Below are positions 34,579 through 42,922 of a DNA stretch of 64,000 nt, in pieces. Each line of letters begins with the position of its first letter. The first letter of the stretch is position 1. The translations under genes and the position numbers were made by a program. Source of the DNA: Alkalibacillus salilacus (GTDB lineage: Bacteria; Bacillota; Bacilli; Bacillales; Alkalibacillaceae); the NCBI RefSeq assembly GCF_030812915.1, contig NZ_JAUSTQ010000006.1, forward strand, positions 90,813 to 154,812. The letters are read 5' to 3'. Under the pieces are notes generated by a model. It saw only the letters and a list, made by a program, of their open reading frames with translations, was not told the DNA's origin and did not search any database.

Positions 34579-36237
34579 GTGCCACGTAAACAAAGATTAC
34601 GCATAGGTGAGTTGTTAAAACAAGAAGGCTTTATCAATGATCAACAACTAAGCCAAGCTCTTGAAGAAAAATCGCCTGATCAAAAATTAGGAGATAGATT
34701 GATTCAAGAAAGTTACATAACGGAATTGCAATTGATCGAAGTCTTACAGCAACAACTGGATATTTCACACGAACGTTTGAATAACTATCCATTTGACCGG
34801 TCTATTTTAAATCTAGTACCCAAGCAGTTTGCGATTGATAACAATGTGATTCCACTTAAACGTGATGGTAATCGATTGTATATCGCAACGGCTGACCCAC
34901 TGGATTATTTCGTGATTAATAACTTAAGGCTGCAGACAGGTTTTAAGATTGAACCAGTGATTGCGATCAAAGATGAAATTCGTCAAAGCATCATGAAGAT
35001 GTATGAACGTGAAGATTTTACTGATGAATTTGATGAGGAAGCGCCTAAAGAACATCGTCAAGACTTGTCATTAGAAGAAGAATCCTCACCGGTCGTTAAG
35101 TTGATGAATCAACTCATCCAACAGGCTGTTGTTGAAGGGGCAAGTGATATTCACGTTGACCCACAAGAAGAGCAAGTCGTTGTGCGATTAAGGGTTGATG
35201 GTGCATTAAGAAATGAACAATTTTTGGCCAAAAGTGTCCAGTCTTCATTGACGACACGCATTAAAATTATGGCTAATCTAGATATTACACAGCAAAAAAT
35301 TCCTCAGGATGGACGAATTAAACGGTTAGTCGAAGGGCGTGATGTCGATTTACGTGTCAGTACGTTGCCAACGATATTCGGTGAGAAAGTGGTGATTCGA
35401 GTACTCGATACGATGTCGGTTTCGAATCGAATGGATCAAATCGGCTTCGAACCGGATAATTTAAACAAGTTCCGTACGATGATTGAAAAGCCATATGGCA
35501 TTGTATTACTAACAGGTCCAACTGGCTCTGGTAAGACATCGACTATGTATGCAGCACTCACACACTTAAACGAAGAAGAATCGAACTTAATTACATTAGA
35601 GGATCCTGTGGAGTATGAATTGGAAGGTGTTAATCAAATCCAAGTCAATTCTAACGCTGGCTTAACGTTTGCTTCAGGATTGCGGTCATTATTGCGTCAA
35701 GACCCGGACATTATCATGGTTGGTGAGATTCGTGATGGTGAAACGGCTAATATGGCAGTACGAGCATCGATCACAGGTCACCTCGTTCTGAGTACATTAC
35801 ATACAAATGATTCGACAGGCGCGATCAATCGTTTGGTAAATATGGATGTTGAGATGTTTCTAGTTGGTACATCGGTTAATGGCATTGTAGCGCAGCGACT
35901 TGTTCGAACGATTTGCGAGGATTGTGAAACGACTCGACCGATCAGTCAGTTAGAGAGAGATGTGTTTAATCGATATGGCATTGATTTAGACGAGGTCAAG
36001 AAAGGTAGCGGTTGTGCTACGTGTAATAATACAGGCTATCGTGGCAGAACAGCCATTCATGAAGTGTTATTAATTGATGAGGCTATACGTGAAGCAATTT
36101 TAGATGGCAAAACCAAAATTGAAATCGAACGAATTGCGAAACAGCAAGGGTTCACACGATTGTTCGAGGATGGATTACGGAAGGTTGAACGCGGTGAAAC
36201 AACGTTAGAAGAAGTTTATCGTGTTGCCTCAGAGTAA
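34579..36237 (+). CDS. pilB: Type IV pilus assembly ATPase PilB
   Basis: A 552-residue GspE/PilB ATPase that powers fibre extension. An N-terminal MshEN domain (IGELLKQEGFINDQQLSQAL) is followed by the ATPase core: Walker A GPTGSGKTS near 312, Asp box DPDIIMVGEIRD near 373, His box ITGHLVLSTLHTND near 398, and a zinc site of CEDC and CATC. GTG 34579 follows AAAGGA; an ATG at 34540 in frame overlaps the expected start of transcription from TATAAT at 34523-34528. The MshEN domain can bind cyclic di-GMP in relatives. Confidence 0.93.
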   Translation: MPRKQRLRIGELLKQEGFINDQQLSQALEEKSPDQKLGDRLIQESYITELQLIEVLQQQLDISHERLNNYPFDRSILNLVPKQFAIDNNVIPLKRDGNRLYIATADPLDYFVINNLRLQTGFKIEPVIAIKDEIRQSIMKMYEREDFTDEFDEEAPKEHRQDLSLEEESSPVVKLMNQLIQQAVVEGASDIHVDPQEEQVVVRLRVDGALRNEQFLAKSVQSSLTTRIKIMANLDITQQKIPQDGRIKRLVEGRDVDLRVSTLPTIFGEKVVIRVLDTMSVSNRMDQIGFEPDNLNKFRTMIEKPYGIVLLTGPTGSGKTSTMYAALTHLNEEESNLITLEDPVEYELEGVNQIQVNSNAGLTFASGLRSLLRQDPDIIMVGEIRDGETANMAVRASITGHLVLSTLHTNDSTGAINRLVNMDVEMFLVGTSVNGIVAQRLVRTICEDCETTRPISQLERDVFNRYGIDLDEVKKGSGCATCNNTGYRGRTAIHEVLLIDEAIREAILDGKTKIEIERIAKQQGFTRLFEDGLRKVERGETTLEEVYRVASE

Positions 36238-36258
36238 TAGAGTGATGGGGGAATCATA

Positions 36259-37467
36259 ATGGCTTCTTTTAAATATGAAGCCGTTGATTATAACGGTGAG
36301 CATCGAAAAGGTAAGCTTGATGCATATAATGCAGAGCTGGCTAAAGCTCGCTTACGTGATGAAGGATTGCGTATAGAAACAATTGAAGAAATCCCAAGCA
36401 CGATTTGGAATAAGGACATTTATTTTGGAAGTCCGGTGAAAAATCGTGATTTTGTTGTGTTCTTGCAACAATTTGCTGCCCTATTAAAAGCGGGTTTGAC
36501 GATTGTGAAATCATTAAGTATCTTACGTGAACAAACGAAGCAAAAATATTTAAAAGAAGCATTATATTATATCGAAATTGATATGCGCCAAGGGAACTCT
36601 TTAACAGCAGCCTTGAAAAAACATCCGCATATTTTCTCGAATATTTTTATCAATGTGGTTCACAGTGGTGAAAGTAGTGGGTCATTGCAAGCAACGTTAG
36701 AAAAACTAGCAAGCTATTATCAGAAACAATATAAGACCAAGCAAAAGATTCAATCGACGTTTTCTTATCCAGCAACCGTATTTGTAGTAGCTATTGCTGT
36801 TGTCATATTCTTAATGATCTATGTTGTACCGGAGTTTGTCAGCATGTTTGAACAATTTGATGCTGAACTCCCGTTGATTACGCAGTTTGTTCTAGGAACT
36901 AGTGACTTTATGACTAGTTATTGGCACATACTTATGTTATCATCGATTTTAGTCGGACTTATGTTTATTATGTTGTTTAAACAGGAGCAAAGTCGTTATA
37001 AGATCGATTATTATTTATTAAAAATTCCAGGTTTTGGGACTTTAGTAATAAAGTCCAACATGGCACAAATGTCACGAACATTAAGCTCATTATTATATAA
37101 CGATGTACCTATTATCCAAGCAATTGAATTGACTCAACAAACTATTCGTAACCGAGTGATTCGAGAAATCTTAGACGAAGCACAACTTTCTTTAAAAAAA
37201 GGACAATCGATGGTTACACCTATGCGAGAGCATTGGGCATTTCCATACTTAGTCACACAAATGATTGAAGTCGGGGAGCAAACGAATGCTTTACCTGACA
37301 TGCTTGAACAAGTTGCAGATTTCTATGAAGAAGATGTCGACACCGCGACGGAACAATTTAAGTCATTACTAGAGCCTGTCTTAATCGTATCTTTATCATT
37401 GATCGTTGGAGTCGTTGTGCTTGCTATTGTGATTCCAATGTTTGATCTATTTAATCAAATTAATTAA
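36259..37467 (+). CDS. pilC: Type IV pilus inner-membrane platform protein PilC
   Basis: 402 residues, GspF/PilC family. Two T2SSF domains (about 65-190 and 265-390) each end in hydrophobic helices. FLQQFAALLKAGLTIVKSL and VIEVGEQTNALPDML-like segments are characteristic (here QMIEVGEQTNALPDMLEQVA). It forms the membrane core on which PilB acts. It lies 21 bases after pilB with GATGGGGGAATC as the ribosome site. Confidence 0.93.
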   Translation: MASFKYEAVDYNGEHRKGKLDAYNAELAKARLRDEGLRIETIEEIPSTIWNKDIYFGSPVKNRDFVVFLQQFAALLKAGLTIVKSLSILREQTKQKYLKEALYYIEIDMRQGNSLTAALKKHPHIFSNIFINVVHSGESSGSLQATLEKLASYYQKQYKTKQKIQSTFSYPATVFVVAIAVVIFLMIYVVPEFVSMFEQFDAELPLITQFVLGTSDFMTSYWHILMLSSILVGLMFIMLFKQEQSRYKIDYYLLKIPGFGTLVIKSNMAQMSRTLSSLLYNDVPIIQAIELTQQTIRNRVIREILDEAQLSLKKGQSMVTPMREHWAFPYLVTQMIEVGEQTNALPDMLEQVADFYEEDVDTATEQFKSLLEPVLIVSLSLIVGVVVLAIVIPMFDLFNQIN

Positions 37468-37481
37468 GGGAGAGTGGGAGG

Positions 37482-37871
37482 ATGTTTAAACGCATCTTTA
37501 AGAATCAGAAAGGTATTACACTGGTAGAATTACTAGCTGTCATTGTAATTTTAGGTATTATTGCTTTAATTGCGGTACCAGCTATTGCTGGCGTAATTGA
37601 AGATTCACGTTATGATTCTGTGAAATCAACTGCGATTAACGTAATTGAAGCTGCGGAGTTGTATGCGACGACGAATGATGTTGAGTCTGTTGGGGTAGAG
37701 CAATTAGCAAGTAGCGATTATATTGATAATTCTACATTTACAGGAACTCCAACTGTGAGCGGATTAGATGGAGGCCAACCGACGATCTCGGGTGAAATAA
37801 CAATGTCTGACGTGACGATTAACTTTGATGGTGAATCAGTTAGTGAGGTTAATGACATGGAAAGAAATTAA
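37482..37871 (+). CDS. pilA: Major type IV pilin
   Basis: 129 residues: FKNQKG|ITLVELLAVIVILGIIA has a canonical prepilin signal with E5. The mature subunit is about 118 residues, short for a major pilin, acidic and cysteine-free. A strong terminator follows directly, which would raise its transcript above the downstream pilDMNO genes. That stoichiometry fits a major subunit. SD GGGAGAG. Confidence 0.85.
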   Translation: MFKRIFKNQKGITLVELLAVIVILGIIALIAVPAIAGVIEDSRYDSVKSTAINVIEAAELYATTNDVESVGVEQLASSDYIDNSTFTGTPTVSGLDGGQPTISGEITMSDVTINFDGESVSEVNDMERN

Positions 37872-37900
37872 GAGTCAGATTCAACTGGTGAGTGGTAGTT

Positions 37901-37926
37901 AAAGCGCGGTCTAACCGCGCTTTTTT
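37901..37926 (+). terminator. Internal terminator after pilA
   Basis: Ten-bp stem AAAGCGCGGT / ACCGCGCTTT with a 3-base loop and TTTTTT. It lies inside the pilus operon between pilA and pilD, so it probably works as a partial terminator. Confidence 0.85.
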
Positions 37927-37974
37927 ACCATAAACATACTCTCAATCTATTAAATCATACAGGACTGATGACAG

Positions 37975-38727
37975 GTGATTTGGATAACTCTTTACATATT
38001 CGTTTTAGGCCTTGTATTAGGCTCGTTTTATAATGTGGTTGGTATGCGTGTAGCTGACGACGAATCAATTGTGACGCCCAGGTCGCACTGCCCGAGATGT
38101 GGTCATACACTCAGGAGTTACGAACTCATCCCCGTGTTTTCTTATTTATTTCAAAAAGGTCAATGCCGACAATGTGGCATGAATATTTCACCTATTTATC
38201 CGTTTTTTGAAGCGTTAACAGGTGGGTTATTCGTTTTCGCTTTTTTTCATATTGGCTTTCACATCGAACTCTTTTTAGCGTGGTTATTCATTAGTTTACT
38301 GGTCATTATTACGATCAGTGATTGGTATAAGCAGTTGATCCCTGACCGTATATTAGTTGCCTTTGCTTTGATCATTATAGCGTGGCGAATTTGGATGCCA
38401 ACTGACCCATGGTATGATGGTTATTTAGCGGCTTTATTAGGATTTGGTTTATTGCTTCTCATTGCGATCGTCAGTCGAGGTGGCATGGGTGGCGGTGATA
38501 TTAAATTATTTGCGGTGCTAGGGTTGTTTCTAGGTGTTGAAAAGACATTACTCACCCTGATGCTTGCTTCAGTCATTGGGACGGTGATTGGTTTAGCTTT
38601 AATGGGTTTAGGTTTAGTGGAAAAAGGAAAACCTATTCCGTTTGGTCCGTTCATCGCATCAGGGGCTTTAGTGGCTTATTTTTATGGTGATTCATTAATC
38701 AATTGGTATTTATCTTTAATGTTATAG
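37975..38727 (+). CDS. pilD: Prepilin peptidase / N-methyltransferase PilD
   Basis: A 250-residue membrane protease that cleaves and methylates prepilins. The N-terminal domain has the two CxxC pairs in HCPRCGH and QCRQCGM. The catalytic aspartates are in ITISDWYKQLIPD and RGGMGGGDIKLFAVLG (the GxGD-type site). It has about seven helices. It should process the four pilin-like products encoded around it. GTG start. It follows the internal terminator, so expression depends on read-through or a local promoter. Confidence 0.93.
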   Translation: MIWITLYIFVLGLVLGSFYNVVGMRVADDESIVTPRSHCPRCGHTLRSYELIPVFSYLFQKGQCRQCGMNISPIYPFFEALTGGLFVFAFFHIGFHIELFLAWLFISLLVIITISDWYKQLIPDRILVAFALIIIAWRIWMPTDPWYDGYLAALLGFGLLLLIAIVSRGGMGGGDIKLFAVLGLFLGVEKTLLTLMLASVIGTVIGLALMGLGLVEKGKPIPFGPFIASGALVAYFYGDSLINWYLSLML

Positions 38728-38740
38728 GTGGATGAAATAT

Positions 38741-39703
38741 ATGACTAAGAAACAAGTCGTTAATCTTGAGATTAGAGATTATGTGATTCGTTATACAGAA
38801 AGTCGTCGGGATAATAATCAAATCGAGCGGATGGGAGAACATTATATTCCAGCGGGTATCATTAGAGGTGGCGTGATTGAAGATCGTGAGCAATTTGAAC
38901 GCGTATTAAAGACATGTTTGAAAAAATGGCGTTTAAAACGAAAAACAGTTCGCCTCATTATGCCAGACTCACTCGTTTTTATTCGCCGAGAAGTGTTGCC
39001 ACTTAACATTGCCAAAAATGATATCTGGAATCATATTCAGTTTCATTTAGGAGATACGATTCATTTGCCTTTTGATGACTCCGTTTTTGAGACGGTTTAT
39101 ATACAAGAATTAGAAGATGGACACGAAATCAGTTTAATCTCGACTGATCGCTCAATTGCGAATCAGTACACTCAAATTTTAAATGATTTAGGAATGCGTG
39201 TGGAATCAATCGACATTTCACCACTAAGCTTTTATCGAGTTCTCTATAGTCATAGTGTTGTTTCGAATGAAGATCATTTATTATTAATTAATTATAATGT
39301 GGATCAAGTCACATTTAGCGCTTTTCGTTTTCATACGCCTATTTTCTTGCAAGAATTTGATTTAGATTCCAGTGACCAAACAATCGATCAACTAGGTCCT
39401 ACATTGTTAAAGGAAGATTTTCATCAAGAGACTGTGTTGGATGAATTGGAAGATTTGATTATAGAAGTCGAACGTGTTGAACGTTTCTATCAATATATGA
39501 TTCAAAATTATGAACAACAGTTTACGCAGATTGCAATCACTGGTGATCATCCTTATTTAGATGACATTATGGTTACGCTTGAAGAGCGGTTTGAAACGCC
39601 AGTTGTAACAATTCAAGATGAACAAGTCGTTGGACCTAAAGGAATGACAGTGGCTTCACGTTTTCATATGGTTTATGGCATGGCATTAAAAGGTGGTCTA
39701 TAA
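38741..39703 (+). CDS. pilM: Type IV pilus biogenesis protein PilM
   Basis: A 320-residue actin-like cytosolic protein that binds the N-terminus of PilN and links PilB to the membrane. VVNLEIRDYVIRYTESRR at the start and VESIDISPLSFYRVLYSH in the middle fit PilM, and ITGDHPYLDDIMVTLEERF is the third actin-like segment. ATG 38741 is better spaced from TAGGTGG than the ATG three codons earlier. It overlaps pilN by one base. Confidence 0.85.
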   Translation: MTKKQVVNLEIRDYVIRYTESRRDNNQIERMGEHYIPAGIIRGGVIEDREQFERVLKTCLKKWRLKRKTVRLIMPDSLVFIRREVLPLNIAKNDIWNHIQFHLGDTIHLPFDDSVFETVYIQELEDGHEISLISTDRSIANQYTQILNDLGMRVESIDISPLSFYRVLYSHSVVSNEDHLLLINYNVDQVTFSAFRFHTPIFLQEFDLDSSDQTIDQLGPTLLKEDFHQETVLDELEDLIIEVERVERFYQYMIQNYEQQFTQIAITGDHPYLDDIMVTLEERFETPVVTIQDEQVVGPKGMTVASRFHMVYGMALKGGL

Positions 39704-40254
39704 TGTTACCAGATATTAATTTAAGGCCAAAAAAAGAAAAGAAGAATCGAACAGGGATATTACCGATAGTAATCATGCTCGTGGTGACATTGATACTTGT
39801 AGGTGGATTCGGTTATTGGACATGGACGCTGCAGCAAGATCATGATTCATTAGAACAAGAGTTACAACAACAAAAGCAACAAAATAACGCGTTACAGTCT
39901 GAATTAGAAGGTGATGGCACCGAACAACAACCTGAGCAAGTAGAGCGATTAGTGACACAGATGGAAGAGGCTATGGTAGAAATGGAACCAATTATAAAAA
40001 CGATCACGGGTTATGTCCCTCGTAATGGTGATTTAATAGCTTTTAATGAACAAGAAGGTGTCATTGAATTAACGGTTCAGACTGAATCAAATGAAAACGC
40101 AGTAGCATTTTATCAGGATTTAAGCGAGATTGAATCGTTCCATGATGTGAAGATTCGAACCATTGATTATATGGAATCAGAGGAATATTATTTAACGAAT
40201 TATACAGTGTACCTCCAAACAGAAGAGGAGGGAAACAATGACGCAGCAGAATAA
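39703..40254 (+). CDS. pilN: Type IV pilus biogenesis protein PilN
   Basis: 183 residues. The signature N-terminal MLPDINLRPKKEKK is the PilM-binding INLRP peptide, followed by one membrane helix (about 19-42), a coiled coil (DHDSLEQELQQQKQQNNALQ) and a small ferredoxin-like periplasm-side domain. It forms an alignment complex with PilM and PilO. The Gram-positive setting with PilMNO but no secretin follows the pattern known from clostridia. It overlaps both neighbours. Confidence 0.88.
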   Translation: MLPDINLRPKKEKKNRTGILPIVIMLVVTLILVGGFGYWTWTLQQDHDSLEQELQQQKQQNNALQSELEGDGTEQQPEQVERLVTQMEEAMVEMEPIIKTITGYVPRNGDLIAFNEQEGVIELTVQTESNENAVAFYQDLSEIESFHDVKIRTIDYMESEEYYLTNYTVYLQTEEEGNNDAAE

Positions 40255-40795
40255 GCGAATGATTTTAGTCGGAATGGCAGTCTTACTATTGGCTGGTGGT
40301 GCATTCTACTACTATGTCATTTTTGATTTACAACAGACGAATCAAGAATTATCAGATGATATAGATTTTGAAAATAGACGTCAAACAGCTCTCAGTGATT
40401 CATTAGAGAATCAGGAAGCAGAGGAAGATATTAATGTTGATACATTGCGCGACCGATTGCCAAGATCATTGAATGAAGATGGCGCCATTCGTTTATTGAA
40501 TGATGCAAGTGGTTCCACAAGTACTACGATTGAAACGATAAACTTTGTACAAGATGATCGAGTTTCTGCGAATGAATGGTTTAGCGATGTGAGCTCAGAA
40601 GAAATGATTGACGTTTTATCAATGGAACTGAGTGGGTCTACAGGTTCTCGTCAATTGTTCCAGCAGTTTATTAATAGAATTGAACAAGATGCGAGATTAG
40701 CGCAATTAAACAGTGTACGACTCCAGCAAAATGATGGAAACTACACCTTTCAAGTGACATTGACAATTTTCGCTTATCAGTTTGAAGAAGAATAA
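40238..40795 (+). CDS. pilO: Type IV pilus biogenesis protein PilO
   Basis: 185 residues: one membrane helix (about 8-28), a coiled-coil stretch (DLQQTNQELSDDIDFENRRQ), then a small globular domain ending FQVTLTIFAYQFEE. It pairs with PilN. The start lies inside the end of pilN with GAGGAGG upstream, and the operon ends here at a 15-bp hairpin. Sequence similarity to PilO is weak by eye; the layout and position are the main support. Confidence 0.8.
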   Translation: MTQQNKRMILVGMAVLLLAGGAFYYYVIFDLQQTNQELSDDIDFENRRQTALSDSLENQEAEEDINVDTLRDRLPRSLNEDGAIRLLNDASGSTSTTIETINFVQDDRVSANEWFSDVSSEEMIDVLSMELSGSTGSRQLFQQFINRIEQDARLAQLNSVRLQQNDGNYTFQVTLTIFAYQFEEE

Positions 40796-40836
40796 GAAGG
40801 CTTTCGCCATGAATTTGGGCGAAAGCCTTCTTATTT
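40794..40836 (+). terminator. Pilus operon terminator
   Basis: Fifteen-bp perfect stem AAGAAGGCTTTCGCC / GGCGAAAGCCTTCTT with a 9-base loop and ATTT tail. The 21-bp repeat array B starts immediately after it. Confidence 0.88.
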
Positions 40837-40839
40837 GGC

Positions 40840-40941
40840 AACGTAATTAACATTTCCACCTAGTTATTTAACAGTTCTTTTAGATTGTCTAACATTCTCG
40901 TTGGATTATCGAACAAAGGTGGCACATTGTTTAACAATGTT
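40840..40941. repeat. 21-bp periodic GTTTAACA repeat array B (five units)
   Basis: Cores start at 40845 (AATTAACA), 40866 (ATTTAACA), 40887 (GTCTAACA), 40908 (ATCGAACA) and 40929 (GTTTAACA), each exactly 21 bp apart. Flanks AGATT, GGATT and ACATT recur before units 3-5. The final unit, ACATTGTTTAACAATGTTAG, repeats the sequence AACAATGTTAG(C/T)G seen in array A. The array lies between the pilus terminator and the stop codon of the convergent permease gene, overlapping that stop by two bases. Function unknown. Confidence 0.7.
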
Positions 40942-41713
40942 AGTGCATTTCCTGTCGTTTGAGCAGGAAAATGGATAACCATAATAATAGAAGACTGATG
41001 ATGATAGCGATACCTGTACTGAAATAAAGGTCCGTTTCGATTTCACCTGAGAAAAAGTAGGTACCAATATAATCTGAAATCAACATTGGGCTCCAAGTGA
41101 TGACATGATCAAAAATAGACGTGATCGCGTTTAAAACGACGACTGTAAATATAGACAGAAAAGCAACAAGCCCAGGCGATGTTAGAAAACTATTGAAGAC
41201 CATCACGATGCTTAAGATAAGCATGAAATAAAATATATAAAAGATAGCACTAGTCAACAATTGAGTAAAGGCAAGATCTCCGAATAAAACGGTGACATAA
41301 TACCATCCTGTAATAAGTGCAATGATGATCGACACGCTTAGGAGTGTCATCATAGCTGTGAATTTAGCTGTAATATAATGACTATAGCGAACGGGCTTAG
41401 ATAAGATTAGTTCATACACCCCTGTGCTGAGTTCTCGTGAAATCAGTCCCATTGATATGACAACAGCTATTAAGACGCCTAACATATTTAACTGACTAAA
41501 ACTCATGATCATAGCTTCACCAACGGAAGGGTTTGGGATATCAATCGTAGCCCCTTCTGGAACGTTGCCAGCCGATTCTAGTATAATAGGCATAAAATAA
41601 GCGGTTAAAGGGTCCATAACGGCGAATAATATAAAGACAATAGGGACCCAAATCCACTTGAAATGACGCCAATGGTCGAGCATTTCTTTTTTGTAAATGG
41701 TTTGCCATTGCAT
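40940..41713 (-). CDS. ABC-2 type transporter permease (YxlG-like)
   Basis: 257 residues with six predicted membrane helices. The N-terminal MQWQTIYKKEMLDHWRHFKW followed by a long extracytoplasmic loop, then GLISRELSTGVYELILSKPV, is the ABC-2 (NatB/YxlG) permease pattern. It lies one base from the ATPase gene and pairs with it. In B. subtilis the same yxlE-yxlF-yxlG order lies in the sigY operon; no sigma factor gene is present here. Its stop codon lies at the edge of the repeat array. Confidence 0.85.
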   Translation of the reverse strand: MQWQTIYKKEMLDHWRHFKWIWVPIVFILFAVMDPLTAYFMPIILESAGNVPEGATIDIPNPSVGEAMIMSFSQLNMLGVLIAVVISMGLISRELSTGVYELILSKPVRYSHYITAKFTAMMTLLSVSIIIALITGWYYVTVLFGDLAFTQLLTSAIFYIFYFMLILSIVMVFNSFLTSPGLVAFLSIFTVVVLNAITSIFDHVITWSPMLISDYIGTYFFSGEIETDLYFSTGIAIIISLLLLWLSIFLLKRQEMH

Positions 41714-42621
41714 TATTCAGTCACCGCCTTTATGAATATATCCTCAAGTGATGATGTTAGGACTTCAAATTTCGTTAAATTCCAACCTTCTGATTGAATA
41801 ACCTCCAGTAATTGCGATCTTGCTTCATTTACATCATGAACAGTAATAGCAAACCCTGCATTTTCCCGCTTAATGTTAAATACCGAATTAATCTCTTTTA
41901 AGCGTTCTTCAATAAACTTAGGCTCGTCTTGAAACGCTAGATAAATGGTTTTCGTTTCTTGTTGACTATGTATCTCATGAATGGCGCCTTGTTTTAGAAG
42001 TTTGCCATGGTTTAAAAGTAAAATATCATCACTAACCTCTTCCGCATCGTTTAAAATATGGGTTGAGAAAAGAATAGTCGCGTCTTTTTTCAGTTCACGA
42101 ATTAAATTAAGCACTTCTCGGCGACCAATTGGGTCCAAAGATGAAACAGGTTCATCGAGGATAATTAATTGAGGGTCGTGCATTAAAGCTTGCGCAATCC
42201 CTAGTCGCTGCTTCATGCCACCTGAATATTTCCCGATTCGTTTTTGTTTGTCATCACCTAGTCTGACAAGGTCGAGCAGTTCCTGTGCCTTTGTTTTAGC
42301 ATCGTTTTTTGATAGATAAGCGAGTTGACCTACATAAATTAAGAATTCTTCTCCAGTCATCCAATTATGAAAGACAGGATATTGTGGTAAATAGCCAACA
42401 TAGTGACGAATATCCTTCGTAAACTGTTCTTCGTCAAATTGAATGTTACCCTGACTTGGTTTAATAAAGCCAGCTAACATACGAAGTGTTGTGGTTTTAC
42501 CAGCACCGTTTGGGCCGAGAAGGGCAACACATTTACCAGTTTCTAATGTAAATGATAAATCATCGACAACCGTATGATTTTGAAATATTTTTGTGAGATG
42601 ATTCGCAGACATAATTGACAT
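41713..42621 (-). CDS. ABC transporter ATP-binding protein (YxlF-like)
   Basis: 302 residues. Walker A GPNGAGKTTTLRMLAG, signature YSGGMKQRLGIAQAL, Walker B LIILDEPVSSLDPIGR and H-loop FSTHILNDAEEV are intact. The C-terminal 90 residues form the accessory domain typical of drug- or peptide-export ATPases. It overlaps the permease gene by one base and lies three bases after the small PLDc_N gene. SD AAGGAAGGGATAAATA. Probable exporter; substrate unknown. Confidence 0.9.
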   Translation of the reverse strand: MSIMSANHLTKIFQNHTVVDDLSFTLETGKCVALLGPNGAGKTTTLRMLAGFIKPSQGNIQFDEEQFTKDIRHYVGYLPQYPVFHNWMTGEEFLIYVGQLAYLSKNDAKTKAQELLDLVRLGDDKQKRIGKYSGGMKQRLGIAQALMHDPQLIILDEPVSSLDPIGRREVLNLIRELKKDATILFSTHILNDAEEVSDDILLLNHGKLLKQGAIHEIHSQQETKTIYLAFQDEPKFIEERLKEINSVFNIKRENAGFAITVHDVNEARSQLLEVIQSEGWNLTKFEVLTSSLEDIFIKAVTE

Positions 42622-42624
42622 TAT

Positions 42625-42813
42625 TTATCCCTTCCTTCCCACGATAAAATAAATAATCGGCCCAGCGAGATTTCCGAATATGATTATTAAGATCCATACC
42701 CATTTAGGTCCACGTGTTTCATCGACACGACGCAGATCAACTAGGGCAACAACGATTAAGATTAGCTGTAAAATCACTAATGGCAAAATTAGTTGTATGA
42801 TTAAATCGTCCAA
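42625..42813 (-). CDS. PLDc_N-domain small membrane protein (YxlE-like)
   Basis: A 62-residue protein with two membrane helices; the second half, GPKWVWILIIIFGNLAGPII, is the PLDc_N motif. It is the first gene of a yxlEFG-like operon. TTG 42813 follows AAAAGGGGAGATTCTT; the ATG at 42837 is rejected because it overlaps the promoter -10. PLDc_N proteins with YxlF/YxlG act as negative regulators of SigY in B. subtilis; a regulatory or structural role here is unknown. Confidence 0.75.
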   Translation of the reverse strand: MDDLIIQLILPLVILQLILIVVALVDLRRVDETRGPKWVWILIIIFGNLAGPIIYFIVGRKG

Positions 42814-42835
42814 AAGAATCTCCCCTTTTAGTTCC

Positions 42836-42841
42836 ATTATA
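42836..42841 (-). promoter_or_regulatory. Promoter of the yxlEFG-like operon
   Basis: Minus-strand -10 TATAAT overlaps an in-frame ATG (42837); a TTGAAA about 19 bases upstream can be the -35. The transcript should start near 42829, before the TTG start. Confidence 0.5.
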
Positions 42842-42891
42842 ACCGATAATGCCGAAGTTTTTTCAATATTATTGGCAATTAATATAAAAAA

Positions 42892-42915
42892 CCTTCTTAC
42901 GTTAAGGTAAGAAGG
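42892..42915 (-). terminator. Intrinsic terminator of the GNAT gene
   Basis: Nine-bp perfect stem CCTTCTTAC / GTAAGAAGG with a 6-base loop, followed on the minus strand by TTTTTTATA. Confidence 0.85.
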
Positions 42916-42922
42916 CCAAGTT

